The position numbers were made by a program, and so were the translations under genes. The notes below the pieces were generated by a model. The model ran no database searches and was not told where the DNA came from. It saw only the letters and a list, made by a program, of their open reading frames with translations. Below are positions 45,950 to 58,620 of a DNA stretch of 64,000 bases, piece after piece (the first letter of the stretch is position 1; every line of letters starts with the position of its first letter). Source of the DNA: Linanthus parryae (lineage: Eukaryota > Streptophyta > Magnoliopsida > Ericales > Polemoniaceae); the NCBI GenBank assembly GCA_023055425.1, contig JALGPY010000004.1, positions 22,219,718 through 22,283,717 of the forward strand. The letters run 5' to 3'.

Positions 45950-47750
45950 CATGATGGCTCCTCCCCCGAGCTGCATCTCTGTCCTTGGCCAACCTCATGT
46001 CTTTCCCTCAGCTCCCTATCAGCAGAAGCCCACGCATCCCTATCTCGGTCGCTGTCAGAGGTGTGGTGTTCACGGACATCGCATCAGACAATGTCCACAC
46101 TTTGGCTGGCTTTTTCAGCAGTTTGGGGGTCCCCCAACACAGTCAAGGCACCTTTTAATACGGTTCTCGACCCGAATCATCTGGGTCCCCTCAGTTTCAG
46201 CCGAGAGCTCACATAGCCACTGCCCCTCCGACCACATCTTCATCACAGCCCTGGCTTCTTGATAGTGTGGCCACCCACCACATTACTGCAGACCTGGAGA
46301 ATCTGTCCCTCCATCAGCCTTACCCTCAGTCGAGAATGTGATGATTGTTGATGGAACAGGGTCGCCCATTACACAAACTAGTTCGCTTTCCCTTCCATCC
46401 TCCTCTTGTACCTTTAATCTCTCTCATGCTCTCTATGTCACATATATTAAGCGTGTCCTTATATCTGTCTCTCAACTTTGTAATGCTCATAATCTTATTT
46501 GTTGAGTTCTCATCCTCTGTTTTTGTCCTGAAGGATCGTACTTAGGGGGAGCCTCTCATCACCGATCCACTTAAAGGGATTTATGAGTGGCCAACTTCCC
46601 CCTTCAGTCTCTCTCTGCTGGCCTTAGTCTCCGAGTTTCGTCCTTCTTTTGCTGCCTCTCATCATTGTCTTGGTCATCCAGCATGTCCCATTTGTCGCAT
46701 AGTAGTACCTCAATCTTATCTTCCCTTTAGCAGTTCTCAAGAGTCATTATCTTACAATGTGTGCAGTTGCACGAAGAGTCATAAACTACCCTTTCATGAT
46801 TCTAATTTTCGGTCAACACGACCCCTTGAACTTATTTTCTCTGGTGTTTGGGCATATCCGCGTTTCATCTCATGATGAATCAAAATACTATATTATCTTT
46901 ATTGATCGTTTCTCCAAATACATATGGCTATATACTATGCAGCGAAAATCTCAATTCTCTGACGTCCTAACAATCAAAACTCTCTATTCTGACAATGGCA
47001 CGAAGTATATTGAACTTCTCGAGTACCTTACTATAAATGGCATCTCCCACCTAACAACTCGACCACACACCCCTGAGCATAATGGATACGCTGAACGGCG
47101 TCACCGGCACATCGTTGAAACATGTTTAGCCCTCCTTCAACATGCAACCATGTGGTCTATTCTATGGACTTATGCCTTCGCCACTGCCGTCTATCTTATC
47201 AACCGTCTTCCCACTCGATCGCTGAAAATGCGCTCCCCCTATGAGCTCATCTTCGGAACCAAACCCAACTACACCAAACTTTGAGTCTTTGGCTGTCTCT
47301 GCTATCCTTGGCTTCGCCCATACTCCTCTCACAAACTGGATGATCGCTCAACTTCATGTGTATTTCTATGCTATTCAATCGCTTATAGTGCCTACTTTTG
47401 CCTTGAGCCGGAATCCCATTGGCTCTATGTGTCTCGTCACGTGTAGTTTGATGAGTCCTCGTTTCTATTTTCTCGTCAGCCCATATCATCTTCCTCACCC
47501 TCTCCATATGATTTCCTTCTCAACTGGGTTGACCCCACCACTACACTTCTCCCTCTCCCTTCTCTCTCCAGATCCAACTTCGTCTACCCCACAACACATA
47601 TTCCTCCTGTTCCACCATCTTGTAGGGTTAGAGAACCCTATCAACACCACTTTACTCGCATACCTCGTCCACCTCAGCCGTCATCCATTTCCCTCGCTCC
47701 TGCCAATGCTCCACCAACAAATATTTGAGCAACATTCGAAGAGACCCACC
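45950..47750 (+). pseudogene. Ty1/copia gag-pol remnant (zinc knuckle, protease, integrase)
   Basis: In order: a CCHC knuckle CQRCGVHGHRIRQC at about 46047-46090; a protease with W-L-L-D-S-V-A-T-H-H-I-T at about 46254-46290, in which the catalytic DSG has become DSV; a GAG-preintegrase relic (HHCLGHPACPICR); and an integrase core at 46840-47280 with IIFIDRFSKYIWLY, LYSDNGTKY and PEHNGYAERRHRHIVE. Several frameshifts separate them. Downstream, ELIFGTKPNY and following sequence decay by about 47750 and no reverse transcriptase was seen. The integrase motif suggests an Ale/Retrofit-like copia, held loosely. Confidence 0.8.
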
Positions 47751-48781
47751 AAGAGGCCTATAGAACCGGCCCGACCCATAACAAGCATCACAAAAGAAAG
47801 ACAAGGAACCATCGGTCCTCAAACATCACAAGAAAGAAACAGACAAAGAACACTAAAACACCACGGCCTAACCATCATAACCAAAACAAAATCGTGTTCT
47901 TCCCACAACACAAAGATACAAATAAAACTTAAAATGAGATTATTAAACATCATAGACCAAAATCAAAGCCTTAGAGAGATCCTCAGAGACAGGGGAGGAA
48001 TTTGTTGCGGTAGTGAGCTCATTTGGAGCGCATTAAAAAGAAATAATCCCCACCGGGCTGAAAACACCACAATAGGCTCCTTTAGAAACCGACATTAGGA
48101 AACTCGGATCTTGGAGCAACGACATCCCTAATGTCGCTTCTTAACTTTTTACAGGGAAAACAAAAACCGTCAGTCGGTCGGTTTAGTAAAACCAACATAG
48201 CTGAAGTATGTTATTTAGACATAGCTAATGTTGGTTGTTTACTTAACCCTCTTAAAACCCTATTTTCTTACCATTCGATTTCATCCACCCATCAAAAGCA
48301 TAACCGACAGAGCCCAATCCCTCCCCTTTCTCTCCCGTCGAACCATAAAACATCGGACGCTACTTCGCTCCCCGTCGCCCAGCCACCGATAAGTCTCCAT
48401 TTCCCTTGATTGCTCTATCTCTGTTCTTCGTCTGTCTCCTCAGTCCGTCCATCTGTATATATCTTTCTCTACAGAACATTACGTACGAAGGCATACTTGA
48501 TAACTTAAAGGAAGGAATTACATAAAGTAATTAGGCTGTGTTAGTAAGATGAGTTATCTATTTTCGAATAGTGTTCTCCCTAATCCCTTGATGTACACAT
48601 GCTTGGATGTTGAGTGGGATGAGACAGTTGAAGTGATAATGAGCATAATGGAATTGAATCAATTAGATGTATTCATCTCTTGTTGGATATAGAGTCTCCC
48701 TAGTATTCGCTAATCGGCTTAGACCATAGTGTTCCGATAATCAATTCTACTTCTTCATTTCTAACCCAACTACCTGAATGC
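47751..48781. other. no gene recognised
   Basis: A/C-rich, then CT-rich sequence (about 48300-48440). A short inverted pair 'cgacattagg' / 'cctaatgtcg' spans 48090-48136. No coding motif. Confidence 0.4.
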
Positions 48782-49170
48782 ATGAGAGAAGAACCCTTAG
48801 CTACACTTGTCTTTCCCACGAGAGAAGATCTCACTGATGTTGTTGCCATGTACTCTATTCATGGGACCCATTTTCTTAGGGTCACAAAAGCTGAAGTACA
48901 TTCATGGGTTGCAGTTTGCAGAGTAGCCTGTGATAAGGGCTGTAAGTGGTCCATAAGAGCAAGACTGAAGTTTAACTTCTGCTTGTGGATTATAACTCAA
49001 TAAGTGGGACCTCATACATGCTTGTATGCCTCCATTGGACATATCACCCACACCTATCATCAAGACTCATAGCTAAATGTGTGTTGAGCCATTTAAGAGT
49101 AACCCTGAGTACAAGGTAAATGATATCATTCAAAATATGGAAGATCGGTTTGATGCCACAAGGTCATATA

Positions 49171-50180
49171 TGCATGTCAATGGGCCGGGTGAGGCCAAAC
49201 CTCGACCATAACCCGACCCGTTAGAACCCGACCCACAATGACCTAGACCCACCTCACAACGCATGAGACCCGTGCGCTTCAGTGGCGGCAGTAAATGGGT
49301 TAGTTCGGATCAGACCCATGGGACCCTTTTACAGGCCCAAACCCTTTACGTAGATAAGGAGACAAGGTGTGTGAGGTAAAACTGATCTGTCGTAGTCTCT
49401 TTGTTTTCCAAAAATGGATTCCCATCGAATATCCATATAAACGAGCAGAACCCATCTTGATCTTCCTGATCGGGTTTTGAAAAGAGAAAGAAATAGAGGT
49501 CTGGGTTACTCTAGATGTTAAGGATGTTCCTCCAACAAGGAGGGAAGAACTCGCGCGACTTTTCTACAGTTATTTTTGGAAATCAAGCCCAACTCTAAAC
49601 CAATTATCACTAACCTTAAAGATAGTGACGGTGAGGGAAGGGAGCACAGTGAGGGCATTGCGGGAGCAATTTGTGCAAGGGTTCTCGAGGTCAGATAGGA
49701 GGTGAGTTCTCATGTGACAAGTTTTAATCAATTATTCAATGGGTAAAAGACACTTTCACCCCCTCTAGTTTGATTGAAGGACACTTCCATCCAAAGGGGT
49801 TTCAGTGTCCTTCAGTCAAACTAGAGGGGCGAAAATGTCTTTTACCCTTATTCAATATGTGCAGTAGTTCAAACCTGCAAAGTTTTGTAATGTATCTTCG
49901 CTTACCTTATACTATTAAAATTTAGGGAAAGCTTCATAATTGCAGTATCGGATGTCTGGGTTGTTTAACATTAGTCAACGAGAGTTTTCTATACATATCA
50001 ATGTTTTTTAAGCTGGAATAGAAATAGGGTCGGGTTAGGTTTAAAGGGTCAAGCACATCGGGTATGGAGAGGGTTAGGGTCCTCACCTGAACGGGTATCT
50101 TTATGATGGGTCGGGTCTGGGTCCACCTGAGATGGGTCCGGTTCGGGTTGGGTCCGAACCTGGCCCATTGACAGGCCTAG
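49171..50180. mobile_element. non-autonomous hAT-like element inside the MULE
   Basis: Its 1010 bp end in inverted repeats: the left starts ATGCATGTCAATGGGCCGGG and the right, reversed, reads CTAGGCCTGTCAATGGGCC. Flanks GGTCATAT (49163-49170) and TGTCATAT (50181-50188) match in 7 of 8 bases, an aged 8-bp duplication. GGGTC/GACCC-rich subterminal repeats resemble those of other hAT elements. It has no transposase. Confidence 0.78.
49741..49847. mobile_element. 107-bp Mutator-type hairpin MITE
   Basis: A nearly perfect inverted repeat with arms of about 45 bp (GGGTAAAAGACA at the tips, CTCTAGTTTGA inside), flanked by a perfect 9-bp duplication TTATTCAAT (49732-49740 and 49848-49856). Nine-base duplication points to a Mutator-family enzyme. 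It lies inside the hAT-like element, which lies inside a MULE. Confidence 0.9.
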
Positions 50181-51046
50181 TGTCATATCGTAAAGCTTGT
50201 ATTGGGAATAATAGAGCTAGCCATATTTCATTCGGGAGTTGGGATGATTCATATAATAACTACTCAGCTTCATGGCATCGATGAAACATTACAACCCCAG
50301 GACGGTTGTGAAGTATGTAACTACTCAAACCAATGTTCCTAAACTAACTTGTTTTAAGGGATGTTCTGGGCTCTCAGTGGCTGCATCGAGGGATTCCGAT
50401 ACTGCCGGCCAATGATCACCATTGATTTCACATTCCTAAAGGGTAAGTACAAGGGTGTTATCATGGTTGCCAAGGGGAATGATGCTAATGGACATATATT
50501 CCCCCTAGCATTTGCGATACTTGATGGGCAATCCAAGGACAATTGGGGTTATTTTTTCAGATTGCTATGCAAGAAAGTTTCAAAAGATCCTGTAGACATT
50601 TGTCTCATATCTGATAGAGGTAGTGGTATCTTAGCTGTAGTTAAAGAAAACATTAACGGTTGGGGAACTGACTACGATGTTCTACATGTCTTTTGCATAA
50701 GACACATGCATGACAATCTTATTGATGCTTGTTTGAAAAATAAGACTGCCATATCATATATAATGATTAAAGTTGCTACCAACATTAGCCCCGTAAATTT
50801 GAAGAGCCAATGGAGATCATTAAGGGCCTTGAACCTCTTGCGGATAAATGGCTTCGAAAGATCCCTCTTTACCAATGGACGCTATCACATGATGTTGGAT
50901 GGGGCTTCGGTATTATTACATGCAACTTGGTGGAGTCTTTCAATAATGTGTTGTTGGGCGTTAGGGCTTTACCGATAACCACTTTGGCAGAGTCCATATA
51001 CTTCAAGATCAACAAGTATTTTACGGACTCTCCTTATATTAATTGA

Positions 51047-51381
51047 TCCAAATTTTCTATTGCTCGTAGGCCACTAACTTATGGTAACGTTGGATCAAAT
51101 TTGACTCAACAAATTCGGGATTGCGTCAACAAATAGAAATAAATATGGAACTCATAATGTGATAGTGCATAGAGAGAAATATTTACTTTGACTATTGGGT
51201 ACCAAGGAACCTCTGGGGGGTAATATCCAGACTGTTTACCTGGAATAAAAGACATTTGGGCATCCAAGTTCCCATGCAATAGCGGCACGTCGAAGCCGAG
51301 GCACCAATTGGATGCAACTTGTGCCTGAATGATTTCATCCTGCTACGTGGGTTAAAATTTACCCACTCACCATATTTATAC
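51047..51381. other. flank between MULE and copia element
   Basis: No gene recognised. Confidence 0.4.
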
Positions 51382-51697
51382 TGGAGTATGCCCTAGAGGC
51401 AATCTATTTATCGTGACATTTATAAAGGCTTTATTCATTGTGTTATAGATATGGAGATATGTTGACATAATGAAGTCCATATACTATAAATGATGTATTC
51501 TTAAATATATTTAGTCAAGTATTACAGCTAATTAGGACAACTAAAATGCATCGAGACTAGTATGTGGGTAGATTGATATGGGATATCAAGTCTGACACAT
51601 GGGTACACATTAGGAGTAATGGCGTACTGGATTGACCTGCCATGAGAACACTACATGGGAGTAATGTGAATGTCACAAGTGCTTATTATAGTGACAT
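51382..51697 (+). repeat. left LTR fragment of the Angela-like element
   Basis: Starts TGGAGTATGCCCTAGAGG (the first three bases TGT are missing) and tracks the right LTR to GTGACAT. Beyond this, 51698-51870 shows only weak resemblance, so an internal deletion is likely. Confidence 0.8.
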
Positions 51698-52846
51698 AAT
51701 ATCGCATATGATACCATATACCTACCGCGACTGCTAGGGTTTGGGCGAAACAGAAGAAAAGAAATTGGTTTTCCCTCTCCTAGAGAGGTTCGTCCATACC
51801 AAGAGAGAGTGAGAAAAACCAGTTTCGGGTTTCGGCCATGAGATGCCGCCGCCCCCCTTGTGTGCCGCCGCCCCTTTTGACCCCATAGTTGTAGTGGGTG
51901 ATTATGAATTACCCATTTAGTATAAAATTACACGCGATTAAAAGTGAATATCTATTCGTTTTATTTGATGCTTAGTCGCATGATGCGTGGATGTGGTCTA
52001 GTGTGTGATTGGTTTGTTGTGGTTTGGTTTTGATGGTTTCTGATGTAATCAAAATACAGGCTGCATGTCGTTCCTGTCTATTTAATTATTTCAATTGTCT
52101 TCTCTTCTCATCTCAATCCCATCGTGTGTGAGGTTTCTAAAATTATTTTATTTAGATAGATAGGTAGAGGATATTTATTGCAATGAAGCAACAAAGGAGG
52201 AGACACACAAACAAGGAGACTTGGAATATAAGAAGAAAGCACTTGGAGAGAGCTTGGAATTCATATAGTTCTATAGATATTCCCATTGGCTTGAGAATAT
52301 CGTAAAGCTTAGGGGCCACATGCATGCCACGTTTATATTTTATGTCTTGTTTATGTTGATTTATGTGATGCATGGTTGAATGATAAACAAGATAATAATA
52401 AAAGATGAATCTTTCAATCAGGAATTGTCTAATCCGTTTGACTAGATCTGTTGACGAGATCAACTAAAATGAGCACATCCTCAAACTTAGAATATTAAGT
52501 TATAGCCTTCTTTTGCTTGGCACTTCTCAAGACATTGATCAATTAAGTGTAGGCTTGCCAAAGCAAGGCAACTTTATTTATCATGGTAGGACGCGACGGA
52601 ATAAGCAAGTAATATGCAATTGTTAAGTAAAGGGTCTAACTTAACTAAGCTACTTCAATAGGATTAAAAGCTTATAGGAAAGTTAATTGGGTACTAGTCT
52701 ATATGATAGATTATGAATAAGGAGTTATTCACCCAATTGTACCAAGAGTTACATGGGATGTAAATGGAAATTGTTTCTACTTAAATAACTGAATTTTGGG
52801 TGACCAACCAAAGTTGGCTCAAAAGGAGGTGAAATATGGATCTTGG
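51698..52846. other. LTR remainder and leader of the copia element, no gene
   Basis: No primer site was found. The stretch ends at the target duplication CTTGG (52842-52846). Confidence 0.45.
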
Positions 52847-54815
52847 TGACACGATTTCTTACGTGTATACGCAAGTGCACGGTCGAAGTAATAAAGATGA
52901 GTATTAAGTTCAAGACATGAATCAATTCACCAATCCGAATAATCTAAACAAAACCCTAGTTCTCCATAAACTATCTAGCTATGACACCTTAGCTAGACAT
53001 AATCTTGTTTAGCTTTACAAAGTTCTCCATGAATGTGATTAAAAGAGAGAGAGAGAAGAGATCAAACACGATATTGGAGCTTCACGTTCGTCCTCTTCTT
53101 TGTCTTCTTTCTGCCCTCTTTTTTTCCTGACTTGCGTGAATGAAGAATGCCACACCCGTGTATTAATGAATGCGATATTCATCCATCAGCCCCGTTCCTC
53201 CTTGATGTAGAAAACTTACTCTTTTTTTTCACTTTTTACCCCTTAAATTGCTCTCTGGTCCTTAGAACCTGCTAGGGTTTTTAAATAAACCCAACCCACG
53301 CATTAGAAGCACAGACCTGCGCCTTTAGCTTCTCCTGATCGCACGACCTTCTCTCTGATCGTGAGAAGCAGAGAGTTTGCTCTCTTTCTCGCTGCAAAAT
53401 TCGGCCAGGTGTTCTCCTCTGTTCTCACGATGCCTGAGGAGTAGGCCAGGTCTGGGGTCTTCTTTCGTGCTCTGTTCTTATTCTCTCTGATCTGGGTTTG
53501 CTTCTTCTTTCTCTTCTCTCTCCTCTGCGATGTGCTCTGATCTGTTGCAGCTGGGTTTCGATTGTTGGCTGCATTGGCGATTTCTCCCTGTTGTGGCTTC
53601 GATTGTTTGCTGGGTCTTGGATTGTTGTAGGAAGGCAGTGGATTTTATGGAGGATTGGGTTGAATTGGTTATGGTGATTATGATGGTCTGTGGAATTGGT
53701 GAATTGCAGGTCTGAATTGGTTAATTGATGAAGACCGGTGGTTATGGTTGTGGTTATTGTGGTGTTTAAGGCTGAATTTGAGAATGGAGGTCCTGGTGGT
53801 GTTGTATGGTGTTTGTGGTCACAGATTGTGTTTTGGCGTTGGGTGTTCTAGGAGGCTGTGGTGTTAATGGTGGTGATGTAGATAGGCAGGCTCAGGTGGT
53901 TATACAGATCCAGGTGATGGTGTTGGGTGATTGTGTAGGTTTGATTTGTTTTGAATTGGTTAATTGGTTGTAGATGAAAATTTGTGTTTGATTGTTCATG
54001 AGTTGGGTCTGTGATGTGGTTTCAAATGTTAGCAATGGAGGTGGTATGGGTAGTGAAGGTTCTGGTTGTGTTTGTGGTGAATGTTGATGGTTCATGGTGT
54101 TAGTTTCAGGTGAAGACAATGGTGTGTTTAATTGGTTAAGTAGTTTGGTAGTTTTGGTGAAGGAAGTGGTCTGATGGTGAATTAAATAGGTGGTGATAGT
54201 ATTATGGAGGTGTTGGTTTAAGGGTGATGATGGTGAATTGGTAATGTGGCAAGGAGGCAGCAGGTGGTCATGGTGGCTTTTCTTGGTTTATTGGAGGTTT
54301 GTTGGCTTAATTGGAGATTAGGAGCTGTTGTTGGTGTACTGGCTTAGGTGGTTTAGTATGAGGTCAGTTTGGTTTATTGTGAAGTTTGATTAATTGAGGT
54401 GAGGTTTGATAGCTTAGGGAATATGGGTCTGATGGTGAATTGAGAAGATAATGTTGATGTTAGGAAAGCAAAATGGTGGTACCAGGTTGGGTGTAGCTGC
54501 AGCTTCAATTTCTTCTCTTTTCTACATCTCTAGCCAATTCTTGAGCTTCTCCATTTTCAGAAGTTCGTCTTCCATTCAATTCAAGCCATGAGCCTGCGGC
54601 ATCTGACACACACAAAACTGAACATACCGGGAGATTAAATGTGATAAAAATAGCTCAAATAATCTAGAAAACGCCCGGACTCGCCAATTAAGATTAAAAA
54701 GCTAGAATTTCACAAGTATCTCAGTTTCATAGTGTAACTCTCATAATATTCTACCGAAATGCACGCAAAACGATATAAAAACGTAGAAGAAATATAACAC
54801 TACAAAGAGTTATCA
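52847..54815 (-). mobile_element. solo LTR (1969 bp) of another LTR family
   Basis: Bounded by TGACACG on the left and TTATCA on the right, with perfect 5-bp duplication CTTGG (52842-52846 and 54816-54820). Read on the minus strand it starts TGATAACTCTTTGTAGTG, like LTRs of several plant Ty3/gypsy families. No internal region, primer site or second LTR is present, so recombination between two LTRs probably removed the body. The middle (53270-54480) is G/T-rich and carries no supported gene. Confidence 0.85.
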
Positions 54816-54974
54816 CTTGGCCCTCTAGAAAGATATATGATATTTTTTCGTTTTAATGGTAAGGGTCATTAATTCGATAAAAATACTGGGAGCTATATTT
54901 AATAAAAGTCCTTGTTAAATATAACATAATATCACAATTCTTTTAATTGCAATTTCTTTCCGTATTAGATTCCA

Positions 54975-55653
54975 ATGGCATCAAATTCACAAAACTCGAC
55001 TTTATCACTGCGATCTGTCCTTGACAAGGACAAGTTGTCTGGAAACAACTATCTAGACTGGTACAGAAATTTTGAGAATTGTTCTCAAACAAGAAAAAAA
55101 TTTGTTCACTCTAGAGTAAGAAATTCCTACTCCACCACATGCTAATCCCACTGCAGCCCAAAAGAAGGAACACCAAAATATTCCAGATAATTCTTTGGAT
55201 GCGACTTACCTCATGCTTGCTACCATGAAATCTGAGCTTCAGAAGAAACATGAGAACTTGGAGGCGTATGATATGATCATACATTTGAAGAAGCTCTTTC
55301 AAAAGCAATTTAGGCATGAAAGGTTTGAAGTGTCAAAGACTTTGTTCAAAAGTAATCTGCCAGAAGGAAACCCAGTGGGACCTCATGTACTCAGGATGAT
55401 TGGGTATCTTGAGAATATCGAAAGATTGGGATTCCCATTTGGTCACGAGTTGACTGATCTTATTCTGCAATCGTTGCCTGATAGTTATAATAAATTCATC
55501 ATGAACTATAACATGAATGAGATCAAAAAACCTCTGCCAAATTTACTCAATATGTTGAGAACTGCTGAACAAAGCATTAATAAAGGAAAAGACAATGCCA
55601 TATTGATGGTTAACAACAAAGGAAAGGGCAAAAAGTTTGCTCGGAAGTCCTAA
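54975..55653 (+). pseudogene. copia gag of the Angela-like element
   Basis: ATG at 54975 (MASNSQNSTLSLRSVLDKDK). At about 55068 a one-base slip breaks the frame, and Gag then continues from 55195 as ATYLMLATMKSELQKKHENL through FGHELTDLILQSLPDSYNKF. The frame stops at 55651-55653. A zinc knuckle just downstream (about 55727-55770, CHHCDLAGHWKMN) has lost its last Cys to a TGA stop. Confidence 0.85.
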
Positions 55654-55699
55654 AGTAAAGGCACGTTTGTTGCTGAAACCAAGGAGGTTGCCTTAAATC

Positions 55700-57395
55700 C
55701 AAAGGTGGTATAACCAAGGAAGGCACATGCCATCATTGTGATTTGGCTGGCCACTGGAAAATGAATTGACCAAAGTACCTGAAAGAAAAAAGAAGAGAAT
55801 TGTGAATTACACTTCAGGTATTTTTTTATAGAAATCAATATGTCTATCTCTTCATCATGGGTATTAGATACTAGATGTGGATCTCACATTTGTATAAATG
55901 TGTTGGACCTCAAGAGAAGTAGACAATTCGCTAAGGGAGAGATAAACCTACTCGCTGAAAATGGAGCAAGGGTTGCTGCATTAGCCGTAGGAACTTATCA
56001 TTTATATTTGCCTTATGGAACTATCATTGAATTAGACAATTGCTATTATTTCCCTTCAATGAGTAGGAACATTATTTCAGTTTCTTTTTTGGACAAGAAA
56101 GGCTTTTCTATCACAATAAAGGACAAATGTTGTTCCACTTATTTTGGTGATATGCATTATTGTAATGCACTTTTTTCTAATGGATTGTAAATCCTTGATC
56201 TTGATAATTCCATCTATAACATTAATACGAAAATATTTAAATCTAATGATACGAGCCCTACTTATCTTTGACATTGTCGTTTAGACCACATAAATGAGAA
56301 ACACATTTCTAGACTCTATAAGGATGGATTTCTGAACTCATTTGATTTTGGATGATATGAGACATGTGTGTCTTGTTTGTCGGAAAATATTACTAAGTCC
56401 CCATTCACAAGGAAGGATGAAAGGGCAAGTGATATTTTGGGACTCATACATACTGATGTATGTGGACCACTAAACACAAGTGCTATAACTGGTTTTCAAT
56501 ACTTCATCACATTTACTGATGATCTCAGTAGATATGAATTTGTGTATCTTAGGATGAACAAATAATAATCCTTTGAAAAGTTCAAAGAATTCAAGAATGA
56601 GGGCAAAACCAGCTTGGAAAGAATACCAAGGCTCTATGATCAGATCGTGTAGACGGATACTTAAGCCAAGAGTTTGACGAGCATCTAAAGAAGTGTGGTA
56701 TCTTATTCGAAATCAATCCACCTGTAACACCAAAATGGAATGGAGTATATGAGAGGAGAAATCGGACCTTGTTAGACATGGTTCGGTCCATGATGTATCA
56801 AGCAAGAATTCTGGTATCCTTTTGGGGCCATGCTCTACTTACAAAAAATTTCACCCTTAACCGTGTTCCATCCAAATCGGTTATGAAGCGCCATATGAGA
56901 TATGGATTGGGAAGCATATTAGTAATTCATTCATGAAAATTTGGGTTGTGAAGTTTACCTAAAGCATTTACAGTCATATAAACTTGGACCCAAGTCTGGT
57001 AAATGTATATGTGTGGGATATCCTAAGGAAAGAAATGATATTATTTCTACAATCCGATCAAGAACAAAGTGTTTGTTGCTCGAACATGTGTGTTTCTAGA
57101 AAGAGAGTTTGTATCTGAAGGAACTAGTGGGAGGACAGTAGAACTTGAAGAAGTTCAAGAACCAAAACAGAACATTGATCCTTTGATGGAACAGGAGCAG
57201 GATCCACAAGATGTTGTGGAGCAAGAGCCTGCTCGAGTAACACAAGAACCTCATAGATCAGGTTGGATATGTGACAGACCAGAGAGATATGGATTTCTCG
57301 TGACAAAACCTGGTGATGTATTTCTCGTGGATCAAGACGATCCTACAACCTCTGAGGAGGATGCAAATGGCCCAGACTCTCAGAAATGGGTTTGA
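55700..57395 (+). pseudogene. copia protease and integrase of the Angela-like element
   Basis: The protease (55840-56190) carries SWVLDTRCGSHIC, where the third residue of the catalytic D-T/S-G triad is Arg. Integrase remnants follow: DILGLIHTDVCGPLNT and FITFTDDLSRYEFVYL at 56400-56565, then NPPVTPKWNGVYERRNRTLL near 56715-56780. An acidic linker follows (57069-57395). Stops occur at 56564-56569, and further breaks lie near 56580-56660 and 56890-57060. Confidence 0.82.
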
Positions 57396-57443
57396 GCCAT
57401 GAGACCTGAAATGGAATCCATGTATACCAACAAAGTATGAACT

Positions 57444-58620
57444 TTGGTGGAATCACCTGAAGGGGTGAAACCTATAGGGTTCAAGTGGGTTTTCAAGAAG
57501 AAAACTAACATGGATGGTAATGTGATTACTCTTAAGGGTCGATTTGTGGCTAAAGGATTTAGGAAAGTTCATGGTATAGTCTATGACAAAACATTTTCCC
57601 TATTTGGGATACTTAAATTGATTCGCATCTTGCATGCAGTTGATGCTTACCACGATTATGAAATTGGAAGATTGATGTCAAAACAACGTTTCTTTATGGA
57701 AACCTCCTTGAGGATTGATAAATACAGAGGATTTTTTCAAGCCAGGGCATGACGAAAAGATGTGTAAATTGTAGCGATCTATCTACCGATTGAAGCAAGC
57801 TTCTCGGAGTTGGAATCTTCGATTTGATGATGCAATCAAAGAGTTCGGTTTCGTAAAGAACGAAGATGAACCTTGCGTTTACAAGAAGGTTAGTGGGAGC
57901 ACTGTAGTATTTCTGGTCTTGTATGTGGATTACATACTACTCATTAAGAATGATGTCCCCACTCTGCAATCTGTTAAAGAGTGGCTAGGGAATTGCTTTT
58001 CAGTAAAGGACTTAGGCGATGCAACCTACATACTTTGTATAAATATCTACAGAGATAGATCAAGAAAGTTGTTGGCTTAAGTCAAAGTACATATATTGAC
58101 AAGGTGTTGAAACGGTTCAACATGAAAGAATTCCGAAAATGATTATTACCTATGTCACATGGAGTTAGTGTTTCTAAGGCTAATTGTTATTCTAATGAGA
58201 TTGAGAATAAACGTATGAATAAGATTCTGTATGCTTCGTCAATTGGATCTATCATGTGCGCCATGTTATGCACTAGGCCAGATGTGTCATATGCTTTGAG
58301 CATGACAAGTAGATACCAGTCAAATCTCGGTGAGAGTCACTAGATAGCTGTCTAGAATATCATTATGTACTTAAGAAGAACTAAGGATGAATTCTTAATA
58401 TATGGAGGAGAAGAAGACTTTACTCTAAAGGGTTACACTGATGCGAGCTTCCAAACCGAAAAATATGATTTCAGATCCCAGTCAGGTTTTGTGTTTTGCC
58501 TTAATGGGGGAGCTGTGAGCTATGAAAGTTCAAAGCAAGATACAGTTGCCAATTCTACCACAGAGGTTAAGTAAATTGCTGCATCTGATGCATCTAAGGA
58601 AGCTGTTTGGATCAAGAAGT
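57444..58620 (+). pseudogene. copia reverse transcriptase and RNase H of the Angela-like element
   Basis: The RT opens with VKPIGFKWVFKKKTNMDGNV and continues ASRSWNLRFDDAIKEFGFVK. The active-site box reads YVDYILL instead of the normal YVDD, losing the second catalytic Asp. RNase H follows with CTRPDVSYALS, LKGYTDASFQTEKYDFRSQS and SSKQDTVANSTTEVK, then a stop. The end of the polyprotein (PLAKPFAQRKHEDN) is recognisable near 58810-58850. It cannot be active. Confidence 0.85.

Larger units (their letters stand above)
48782..51046 (+). pseudogene. Mutator-like (MULE) transposase, split by a hAT insertion
   Basis: The N-terminal DNA-binding part at 48782-49003 (LVFPTREDLTDVVAMYSIHG, then CDKGCKWSIRARL) leads into a GPHTCLYASIGH-like zinc motif with stops. 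After the insertion the transposase domain runs from about 50200: GCIEGFRYCRPMITIDFTFL with the first catalytic Asp, GNDANGHIFPLAFAILDGQ, and CLISDRGSG with the second. A frameshift near 50810 leads to LPITTLAESIYFKINKYF. Plant MULE transposases cut and paste DNA using a DDE RNase H-like core. No terminal inverted repeats of the MULE were identified. Confidence 0.85.

Noticed and set aside
49741..49847. Transcription terminator or microRNA gene
   Set aside because: The 9-bp duplication at the hairpin base identifies it as a MITE; no evidence supports a dedicated microRNA.
53530..53715. Small plus-strand ORF in the solo LTR
   Set aside because: No family features; the G/T-rich composition of the LTR explains the open frame.
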